NCBI GenBank assembly: GCA_026196105.1
Contig: JAPHRK010000055.1
Location: 1 to 64,000, forward strand
DNA length: 64,000 nucleotides
Reading direction: 5' to 3'
Source of the DNA: Rhodospirillales bacterium
Lineage (GTDB): Bacteria; Pseudomonadota; Alphaproteobacteria; Rhodospirillales; JAPHRK01
Shown here one piece after another: positions 57,577 through 64,000 of this stretch. Made by a program: the position numbers and the translations under genes. Under the pieces are notes generated by a model. It did not search any database. It was not told the origin of the DNA and saw only the letters and a program-made list of their open reading frames with translations. Positions within the stretch are counted from its first letter, which is position 1; every line of letters starts with the position of its first letter.

Positions 57577-57606
57577 TTGGATTTCCTCTTTTTACTAGGT
57601 GACGTT

Positions 57607-57628
57607 GTTTTGTTTCTTAGAACAAAAC
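57607..57628 (-). promoter_or_regulatory. Hairpin in the peroxiredoxin mRNA leader
   Basis: GTTTTGTT and AACAAAAC form a perfect 8-bp inverted repeat around TCTTAG (read on the plus strand), between the peroxiredoxin promoter and its start codon. It could be an operator or a 5' UTR stem; function unknown. Confidence 0.5.
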
Positions 57629-57640
57629 TAAACTGGCCAC

Positions 57641-57669
57641 ACCATACTGATTCGATCTTACCGTTTCAA
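57641..57669 (-). promoter_or_regulatory. Promoter of the peroxiredoxin gene
   Basis: Minus-strand -35 TTGAAA at 57669-57664, 17-bp spacer, -10 TATGGT at 57646-57641. About 65 bp upstream of the start codon. Confidence 0.6.
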
Positions 57670-57783
57670 GAGGTAAACAGTGGATAAGTTGCAATTAAAA
57701 CACCCTTTTTAGCCACTTTTCAAACTCAGGAAAAATATAATAGGCTTGTTCAATCCAGTAGTTTTCTGTAATATTATTGCGTG

Positions 57784-57804
57784 CACGAGAAATATACTTT
57801 CGTG
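57784..57804. promoter_or_regulatory. Dyad just upstream of lrp, possible Lrp operator
   Basis: CACGAGAAATATACTTTCGTG: arms CACGA and TCGTG with A/T-rich centre, 33 bp before the Lrp start. Autoregulated Lrp genes commonly have such A/T-centred dyads; binding is inferred. Confidence 0.5.
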
Positions 57805-57836
57805 ACAGAATAATTCGGGAGCTTTGAGGGCTGGAA

Positions 57837-58337
57837 ATGCAGCGAGTTAAATTAGACAGGATTGATCGTCGTATTCTTTCCGATCTCCAAACAGATGGCA
57901 GAATGACCAATGTAGAATTGGCACGTCGTGCGGGGATTTCAGCACCACCATGCTTACGCCGAGTACGGGCTCTTGAAGATTCTGGTTATATCAAAGGATA
58001 TCATGCAGAACTTGACCCCGGAACTCTTGGTTTTCACGTGACTGTCTTCGCCCATGTCGGCTTAAACAGCCAAGCAGAACCCGACCTTAAAGCTTTTGAG
58101 GACCTTGTTAGCCAATGGCCTGAAGTGCGTGAATGCCATATGCTGGCTGGTGAGACTGACTTTTTGCTTAAGGTCGTGGAGCAAGATTGGGATTCTTATC
58201 AAAGCTTCCTGACAGAGCGCCTTACAGCGGCTCCAAATGTTAATCACGTCAAGTCAGCTCTTGCTGTGCGCACAGCAAAAAACCGCCCAGGTGTCCCTTT
58301 GGCGGTTCATGTTCCCGATGGGGAAGATGACAAATAG
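57837..58337 (+). CDS. Lrp/AsnC family transcriptional regulator
   Basis: 166 residues: N-terminal HTH (VKLDRIDRRILSDLQTDGRM... NVELARRAGISAPPCLRRVRALEDSGYI in parts) and a C-terminal RAM/ACT ligand domain (about 75-150). Typical full-length Lrp (leucine-responsive) form. Divergent from the peroxiredoxin gene, which is a possible target. GGG and GGAAATG precede the start. Confidence 0.92.
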   Translation: MQRVKLDRIDRRILSDLQTDGRMTNVELARRAGISAPPCLRRVRALEDSGYIKGYHAELDPGTLGFHVTVFAHVGLNSQAEPDLKAFEDLVSQWPEVRECHMLAGETDFLLKVVEQDWDSYQSFLTERLTAAPNVNHVKSALAVRTAKNRPGVPLAVHVPDGEDDK

Positions 58338-58360
58338 TTTTCTATTTATCTTTTGGCTAC

Positions 58361-58394
58361 AAAAAAACCAACCCTGACTTAGGTCGGTTTTTTG
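58361..58394. terminator. Bidirectional terminator between lrp and greA
   Basis: AAAAAACCAACC pairs with GGTCGGTTTTTT around CTGACTTA; the A tract on one side and T tract on the other allow it to work for both converging genes. Confidence 0.8.
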
Positions 58395-58412
58395 CATAAT
58401 AATGTAGAAGTT

Positions 58413-58886
58413 CTAAATATAATCTACCTTTAGAACTTCATATGACTTTGATCCACCTGGGGCTTGTACTTCGATAGAATCGCCTAAGGTTTTTCCGATA
58501 AGAGCACGAGCTAAGGGAGCCGTAATAGAGAGGCGGCCTTGTGAAATATCGGCTTCGTGGCTGCCAAGAATTTGGTATGTCGCTTCTTCATCTGTATCTT
58601 CATCAACCAGCAAAATAGTCGCACCGAAACGGATTACGTCTCCGGATAAAGTACTAGGATCAATAACATCAGCTCTGCTAAGCACGGCTTCAAGCTCGCT
58701 AATGCGACCTTCGGTAAAGCTCTGTTTCTCGCGGGCAGCATGGTATTCGGCATTCTCTGAAAGATCACCATGTTCACGGGCAGTAGCAATAGCTTTAATA
58801 ATTGCCGGACGCTCTTCGCTCTTTAGCTGCTTTAATTCAACGCTAAGACGGTCATAACCCGCCTTAGTCATGGGTATGCGTTCCAT
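58413..58886 (-). CDS. greA: Transcription elongation factor GreA
   Basis: 157 residues from the ATG at 58886, exactly the usual GreA length; an upstream frame adds 22 residues with no family similarity. The N-terminal coiled coil with acidic tip ([17 protein letters not shown]) stimulates RNA-cleavage by stalled RNA polymerase. The C-terminal FKBP-like part ends with [20 protein letters not shown]. It follows carB in the same direction. Confidence 0.95.
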   Translation of the reverse strand: MERIPMTKAGYDRLSVELKQLKSEERPAIIKAIATAREHGDLSENAEYHAAREKQSFTEGRISELEAVLSRADVIDPSTLSGDVIRFGATILLVDEDTDEEATYQILGSHEADISQGRLSITAPLARALIGKTLGDSIEVQAPGGSKSYEVLKVDYI

Positions 58887-58949
58887 ATCCAAACACACCT
58901 TCGTGTAAGTTAATTCACAATTCCCATTGATGACGGCAGTGACAACGAA

Positions 58950-58971
58950 CAAAAGAGCCCTCGTGCGGCTC
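58950..58971 (-). terminator. Possible weak terminator after carB
   Basis: On the minus strand GAGCC and GGCTC form a 5-bp stem with a 7-nt loop, followed by TTTTG. Short stem, so partial termination before greA is the most that can be claimed. Confidence 0.4.
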
Positions 58972-59014
58972 CGTTACCGGGGTCGCATCGGTGCTCTTGT
59001 GCTTATTGCTGTAA

Positions 59015-62000
59015 TCAATCGGAGGCCGTAAAATAGTCTTGTAGAGGTGAAACTGCAAGAGTTCCTTTTTTCAACGTATCAATTGCCCCAACTGCTGCAT
59101 CGGCACCTGCCACTGTCGTGTAGTGAGGAATATTAAGAACCAAAGCTGAACGGCGGATGCTAAAACTATCAGAAATCGCTTGAGCCCCTTCCGTTGTATT
59201 AATCACCAACTGGACATCACCGTTCTGAATAGCATCAACACAATGAGGCCTACCTTCAGGAACTTTATTCACTGTGCGAACTGTAAGCCCTTGTTCTTCA
59301 AGGAATTTACTTGTTCCGCTGGTGGCTATAATATTAAAGCCCATCTCGGTCAATTTCTTAGCCACATTGGCAATAGTGGGTTTATCACGCTCCCGTACTG
59401 AAATAAATGCACCGCCTTCTGTAGGTAAATGAACACTTGCACCTTGCTGGGCTTTAGCAAAAGCAGTGGGGAAATCTTTATCAATCCCCATGACCTCACC
59501 AGTCGATTTCATTTCAGGGCCGAGAATAATATCAACGCCTGGGAACCGAGAGAAAGGGAAGACCGCTTCTTTAACCGCAACATGGTCAAGGACAGGCGTA
59601 TCTGCAGGAACGTCCAGGTCATCCAGTTTTTCACCAGCCATCACCCGAGCTGCAATCTTTGCAATCGGAATACCCGTCGCTTTGGCGACGAATGGTACGG
59701 TCCGGCTTGCCCGGGGGTTAACCTCAAGAATATAAATATCCTCATCTTTAACCGCGAATTGAATATTCATCAAACCGACAACTTTTAGGCCATGGGCCAG
59801 CAGACCAGCTTGTCGTTTCAACTCCGCAATGATTTTTGGCTTTAGATTGTATGGAGGTAAAGAGCAGGCTGAATCACCAGAGTGAATCCCCGCTTCTTCA
59901 ATATGTTCCATAATCCCAGCAACATAGACCCGCTCACCATCGCAAATGGCATCCACATCTACTTCAACAGCGTCTTGTAAGAAACTATCAAGTAAAACAG
60001 GGCTGTCACCAGAAACCTGAACGGCTGTGTGCATATAGCGTTCAAGTTGTTCTAAAGAATGAACAATTTCCATAGCCCGACCACCCAACACATAGGAAGG
60101 ACGGATAACCAATGGGTAGCCAATACGTTCAGCGACCTTAACAGCTTCCCCTTCAGACCGGGCAAGACCATTAACAGGTTGGCGCAGCTCTAAATCATGG
60201 AGTAATTGCTGGAACCGCTCCCGATCTTCCGCCAAATCAATAGCATCAGGAGAAGTACCGAGAATTGGAATGCCAGATTTTTCCAGAGCATCTGCCAGTT
60301 TCAGAGGCGTTTGACCACCAAACTGGACAATAACGCCCTTAACATTTCCGCGGGATTGTTCAACTCGGATCAGCTCAATGACATCTTCGTTGGTCAGTGG
60401 CTCAAAGTAGAGACGGTCTGACGTATCATAATCTGTAGAAACTGTTTCAGGGTTACAGTTAACCATAATCGTTTCGTATCCGGCATCACTTAAAGCAAAT
60501 GAGGCATGGCAACAGCAGTAGTCAAACTCAATACCTTGGCCAATCCGGTTTGGACCACCACCAAGAATAACCACCTTGTCCCTATCGCTAGGCTCTGATT
60601 CACACTGAGGGACGGTCATACCGTCGCCTTCATAGGACGAATACATATAAGGTGTCTTAGCGGGGAACTCACCCGCGCAAGTATCTACCCGCTTATAGGT
60701 CGGGTGCACATTGAGAACATGACGACGATGAGCAACCACTTCGCGGTCCCGCCCAGTCAGATCGACGATCCGGGCATCAGAGAAGCCCATTTTCTTATAT
60801 TTGAGCATGGTTGGTGCATCGTTTGGCAAACCTCTAAGCCGCAGTTCTTCTTCAGCGTCAACAATCCCTTTGATCTGATCTAGGAACCACGGTTCGTATT
60901 TAGAGGCTAGCTGTACTTCTTCTAAGCTCATACCATAGCGGAAAGCCTGGGCAATCACCAACAGACGATCAGGGCTGGCTTTGCCAAGTTGCATCCGAAT
61001 AGCGTCTTTATTTTTGCCACCTTCAGCCCCTTCAATTTCAATTTCATTGAGGCCGCGCAGCCCTGTCTCCATGGAGCGGAGACCTTTTTGGAGGGATTCT
61101 TGAAAATTACGTCCAATAGCCATGGCCTCGCCGACAGATTTCATAGCTGTTGAAAGCAGAGCGTCGGCGCCTGGGAACTTCTCGAAGGTAAAACGAGGGA
61201 TTTTGGTAACTACGTAATCAATTGTTGGCTCAAATGAAGCTGGAGTGCAGCCTGTAATATCATTGTCAAGCTCATCCAAAGTATAACCAACGGCGAGTTT
61301 GGCTGCGATCTTAGCAATAGGGAACCCAGTGGCTTTAGAGGCCAAAGCAGATGAACGGCTCACGCGTGGGTTCATCTCAATGATGATCAAACGTCCGCTT
61401 TCAGGATTAACCGCAAACTGAACATTAGACCCGCCCGTATCCACTCCAATCTCACGCAGTACATCAATCGAGGCATTACGCATGATTTGATATTCTTTAT
61501 CGCTCAGAGTCAAAGCCGGGGCAACAGTGATGGAATCGCCTGTATGCACGCCCATAGGATCAACGTTTTCGATAGAGCAGATGATAATACAGTTGTCCGC
61601 TTTGTCACGAACCACTTCCATTTCGTACTCTTTCCAACCGATTATGGATTCTTCAACCAAAACTTCAGTCGTCGGTGAGATGGCAAGGCCAGAAGCAACA
61701 ATCTGGTCAAATTCATCTTTATTGTAAGCAACACCGCCGCCTTGACCACCCATGGTAAAACTAGGGCGAATAATCATCGGCAGACCAATTTTTTCCATCG
61801 CTTTGCGAGCAGCATCCATATCGCGAACGACAGCACTGCGCGGCTGATCCAAACCGATTTTCTGCATGGCTGTATGGAACTCTTCCCGTCCTTCAGCTTT
61901 ACGAATGGCATCGGCTTTTGCGCCGATCATTTCGACACCATACTTATCCAGTGTTCCACTTTCAAAGAGCGACATCGCTGCATTCAGCCCGGTTTGCCCT

Positions 62001-62272
62001 CCCATAGTTGGCAACAAAGCATCGGGACGCTCTTTTTCTATGATCTTGATCAGCATCTCCGGCGTAATGGGTTCCACATAAGTGGCATCCGCCGAATCTG
62101 GGTCCGTCATAATGGTCGCTGGATTAGAGTTCACCAGGATCACCCGATAGCCCTCTTCTCGCAAAGCTTTACAGGCCTGAGTTCCTGAGTAATCAAATTC
62201 ACAAGCCTGACCAATAACAATTGGCCCTGCGCCTACAATGAGAATACTTTTAATATCTGTCCGTTTGGGCAT
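59015..62272 (-). CDS. carB: Carbamoyl-phosphate synthase large subunit
   Basis: 1085 residues; makes carbamoyl phosphate for arginine and pyrimidine synthesis. Two homologous ATP-grasp halves are visible, with paired segments such as [20 protein letters not shown] and [20 protein letters not shown], and [18 protein letters not shown] and [18 protein letters not shown]. The C-terminal MGS-like allosteric domain (about 940-1085) has the [15 protein letters not shown] motif. Length is normal. It lies 18 bp after carA and is cotranscribed. Confidence 0.98.
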   Translation of the reverse strand: MPKRTDIKSILIVGAGPIVIGQACEFDYSGTQACKALREEGYRVILVNSNPATIMTDPDSADATYVEPITPEMLIKIIEKERPDALLPTMGGQTGLNAAMSLFESGTLDKYGVEMIGAKADAIRKAEGREEFHTAMQKIGLDQPRSAVVRDMDAARKAMEKIGLPMIIRPSFTMGGQGGGVAYNKDEFDQIVASGLAISPTTEVLVEESIIGWKEYEMEVVRDKADNCIIICSIENVDPMGVHTGDSITVAPALTLSDKEYQIMRNASIDVLREIGVDTGGSNVQFAVNPESGRLIIIEMNPRVSRSSALASKATGFPIAKIAAKLAVGYTLDELDNDITGCTPASFEPTIDYVVTKIPRFTFEKFPGADALLSTAMKSVGEAMAIGRNFQESLQKGLRSMETGLRGLNEIEIEGAEGGKNKDAIRMQLGKASPDRLLVIAQAFRYGMSLEEVQLASKYEPWFLDQIKGIVDAEEELRLRGLPNDAPTMLKYKKMGFSDARIVDLTGRDREVVAHRRHVLNVHPTYKRVDTCAGEFPAKTPYMYSSYEGDGMTVPQCESEPSDRDKVVILGGGPNRIGQGIEFDYCCCHASFALSDAGYETIMVNCNPETVSTDYDTSDRLYFEPLTNEDVIELIRVEQSRGNVKGVIVQFGGQTPLKLADALEKSGIPILGTSPDAIDLAEDRERFQQLLHDLELRQPVNGLARSEGEAVKVAERIGYPLVIRPSYVLGGRAMEIVHSLEQLERYMHTAVQVSGDSPVLLDSFLQDAVEVDVDAICDGERVYVAGIMEHIEEAGIHSGDSACSLPPYNLKPKIIAELKRQAGLLAHGLKVVGLMNIQFAVKDEDIYILEVNPRASRTVPFVAKATGIPIAKIAARVMAGEKLDDLDVPADTPVLDHVAVKEAVFPFSRFPGVDIILGPEMKSTGEVMGIDKDFPTAFAKAQQGASVHLPTEGGAFISVRERDKPTIANVAKKLTEMGFNIIATSGTSKFLEEQGLTVRTVNKVPEGRPHCVDAIQNGDVQLVINTTEGAQAISDSFSIRRSALVLNIPHYTTVAGADAAVGAIDTLKKGTLAVSPLQDYFTASD

Positions 62273-62290
62273 ATCGTTACAGCGCCTTCA

Positions 62291-63478
62291 TCATTTTGAC
62301 TTTGCAATCAGATCTACAAACCGCTCGAACAGGTAGTGACTGTCTTGCGGGCCGGGGGAGGCTTCGGGGTGGTATTGAACAGAGAAGACAGGTTTGCCTT
62401 CTAGTTTGATACCTTCAACTGAGCCATCAAATAGGGAAACATGACTTAAAGCCACACCATCTGGGAGAGTGTCACCATCGACCACGAATCCATGATTCTG
62501 GGAGGTAATTTCTACTTTGCCCGTGGTTAAATCTTTAACGGGTTGGTTACCGCCGCGGTGACCTATGTCCATCTTGTGGGTCTTAGCACCGAGCGCAATG
62601 GCCAACATTTGGTGACCGAGGCAAATACCGAAAACAGGCAAACCGCTCTCAACAATTTTTTTAATGTTAGGGCCTGCATATTCGCCCGTAGCAGCAGGAT
62701 CACCCGGACCGTTAGAGAGGAAAACACCATCAGGGTTATAAGCCAGAACATCTTCAGCACTGGTGCTGGCAGGCACAACGGTCACTTTACAACCTGTTGC
62801 CGCCAGACAGCGGAGAATATTGTGTTTGGCGCCAAAATCCATGGCAACAACGTGGAACTTTTTCTCAGGGTTCTTGTCATAACCCTTTTCAATGGTCCAG
62901 GTACCCTCGGTCCATTCATAAGGCGCTTTACAGGTTACTTCTTTGGCAAGGTCTTGACCATTCAGGTCTGGGGTCGAAGATGCCATAAGTTTTAGAGCCT
63001 GAAGATCAATATCATCTTGCTCTGTATAAAGTAGAGCCGCGACCTTAGCCCCTTTGTCACGGATATGGCGGGTAAGTTGACGGGTATCAATATTGCTAAC
63101 GCCAACCAGTTGCTTGGCCTCTAACCAGGCTTGTAGATGCTGAGTAGAGCGCCAATTGGCAGGGTCCGTAATATCAGCCCTGAGGATGCATCCTCTTGCT
63201 GCAGGCACGTTGGATTCTAAGTCTTCATCCGTCGTTCCGACATTGCCGATATGGGGGAAAGTAAAAGTAATGATTTGCCCTGCGTAAGAAGGGTCGGTCA
63301 GAATTTCCTGATAGCCTGTGATCGAGGTGTTAAAGCAAACCTCGCCAATGGCAATTCCCTGACAACCAACGCCTTTACCCCAAAATACGGTTCCGTCACT
63401 CAGAACCAGGGCAGCGTTTGTGCCAGGAGGCCTCACTCCGCTTGGAGTGGGGGCTATGGGTGCGTTAGAGTCAGACAT
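62291..63478 (-). CDS. carA: Carbamoyl-phosphate synthase small subunit
   Basis: 395 residues; the glutamine amidotransferase subunit that feeds ammonia to CarB. The class I amidotransferase core has the catalytic Cys in GLPVFGICLGHQMLAIALG with the partner His and Glu in FSVQYHPEASPGPQDS. The ATG at 63478 (MSDSNAPIAP) starts the family-like N-terminus; the frame extends 14 codons upstream with a hydrophobic segment that looks spurious. Upstream is 310 bp of divergent promoter region. Confidence 0.97.
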   Translation of the reverse strand: MSDSNAPIAPTPSGVRPPGTNAALVLSDGTVFWGKGVGCQGIAIGEVCFNTSITGYQEILTDPSYAGQIITFTFPHIGNVGTTDEDLESNVPAARGCILRADITDPANWRSTQHLQAWLEAKQLVGVSNIDTRQLTRHIRDKGAKVAALLYTEQDDIDLQALKLMASSTPDLNGQDLAKEVTCKAPYEWTEGTWTIEKGYDKNPEKKFHVVAMDFGAKHNILRCLAATGCKVTVVPASTSAEDVLAYNPDGVFLSNGPGDPAATGEYAGPNIKKIVESGLPVFGICLGHQMLAIALGAKTHKMDIGHRGGNQPVKDLTTGKVEITSQNHGFVVDGDTLPDGVALSHVSLFDGSVEGIKLEGKPVFSVQYHPEASPGPQDSHYLFERFVDLIAKSK

Positions 63479-63788
63479 GTTCACGCCAATCAACAAGTAA
63501 AAGAACGGCAAAAATAACAAATGAGCGACGCAGTTGGCGCCGACACACTATATAGTCCAACTTTCCCAAAAGGGGAGTCACAATCTGGTTTAAAATTAAG
63601 CCCAGACGATAGGACGCCGACGTTCGCGCAAATTCGGGCGTTGATAAGGGATTGTACGATCTGCGTCAAGCCTGTAATTATTTTAAAAACACTATATTTA
63701 TCAATGAGTTACGAAAATTTTGAAGGTTGATTTTTGTGGTTTTTTCCTGTAGTCTCATCGGCTTTCCAGAACAAGATTGGGTGGGACT
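63479..63788. other. Divergent region between carA and the YqeY gene
   Basis: 310 bp with no convincing gene. A short open frame at 63521-63730 has no Shine-Dalgarno and no recognisable product. The region presumably holds the promoters of carA (leftward) and of the YqeY-type gene (rightward), but no clear -35/-10 pair was resolved. Confidence 0.5.
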
Positions 63789-64000
63789 GTGCTTCGCGAT
63801 AGCTTGAAAGACGCCATGAAGGCCGCAATGAAGGCCAAAAATACTCGTGAGACTCAAACTATTAGGCTCATTCTTGCCGCTCTTAAGGACCGAGACATTG
63901 CTTCACGTGGCAGTGACGCAGATGGATGCATTGATGATAAATCTATCATTGCCTTGCTCCAATCTATGGTTAAGCAACGCCGGGAAAGCATCATCATGTA
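63789..64000 (+). CDS. GatB/YqeY domain protein, 5' part only
   Basis: The first 70 codons of a YqeY-type protein, cut by the window end. Start GTG at 63789 with GGGTGGGAC upstream. The sequence LRDSLKDAMKAAMKAKNTRE then TQTIRLILAALKDRDIA and LLQSMVKQRRESI is typical of the family; the C-terminal tRNA-binding-like domain is not in view. In alphaproteobacteria this gene commonly precedes dnaG and rpoD, which would lie to the right. Confidence 0.9.
   Translation, partial: MLRDSLKDAMKAAMKAKNTRETQTIRLILAALKDRDIASRGSDADGCIDDKSIIALLQSMVKQRRESIIM

Noticed and set aside
63521-63730. 69-codon open frame upstream of the YqeY gene
   Set aside because: No Shine-Dalgarno, no recognisable product, and it crosses the region where the divergent promoters must lie.

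Overview
This 64 kb window looks like a chromosomal segment of a free-living, respiring alphaproteobacterium, most likely from the Rhodospirillales or a close relative. The evidence is a circularly permuted (two-piece) tmRNA, an alphaproteobacterial rRNA leader and promoters, a ccoNOQP-ccoGHIS block, a trxB-LysR (LsrB/VtlR-type) pair, and the carA-carB-greA and YqeY order. Base composition is moderate and no large mobile island is visible. The genus is inferred from gene content only.

Layout. 1-540: leader and three tandem promoters of an rRNA operon that runs leftward out of the window. 893-8412: M23 peptidase, a small acidic protein, a periplasmic binding protein translationally coupled to a diguanylate cyclase, YaiI, SerB and MiaA. 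8427-12000: a possible structured leader RNA followed by ilvI-ilvH-ilvC. 12127-20390: Nudix hydrolase, ydbH-ynbE-ydbL (outer-membrane lipid transport), a hybrid kinase, a secreted protein and NAD kinase. 20413-23874: acyl-CoA dehydrogenase and enoyl-CoA hydratase, a transposase remnant and two lipoproteins. 24042-33168: the high-affinity cbb3 oxidase genes (ccoNOQP) and assembly genes (ccoGHIS), with a perfect FNR/FixK-type site, and a divergent UreH/TauE-like membrane protein. 33264-43506: uncharacterised and signalling genes, a decayed membrane-anchored cytochrome c gene, a carboxyltransferase, a HAD enzyme, a Crp/Fnr regulator with a frameshifted tail and an SDR. 43618-49482: folA/thyA, tmRNA and a three-gene OmpA/MotA-like/MotB-like operon. 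49490-54322: a hybrid kinase and an EF-G-like GTPase. 54418-58337: two tandem homologous small RNAs beside LysR-trxB, then peroxiredoxin and a divergent Lrp regulator. 58413-64000: greA, carB, carA and the start of a YqeY gene.

The most interesting locus is 54418-55807. Two nearly identical ~140-nt sRNA genes, each with its own sigma70-like promoter and an intrinsic terminator, lie just downstream of a LysR gene of the LsrB/VtlR type. Each carries the same LysR-type dyad (T-N11-A) centred about 66 bp upstream of the predicted start. This resembles the VtlR-AbcR1/AbcR2 arrangement known from Rhizobiales and may be its counterpart here. Other points worth checking are the binding protein/diguanylate cyclase pair, the folded leader before ilvI, the triplicated rRNA promoter, the decayed cytochrome c gene, and the one-base lesion in the Crp/Fnr gene.
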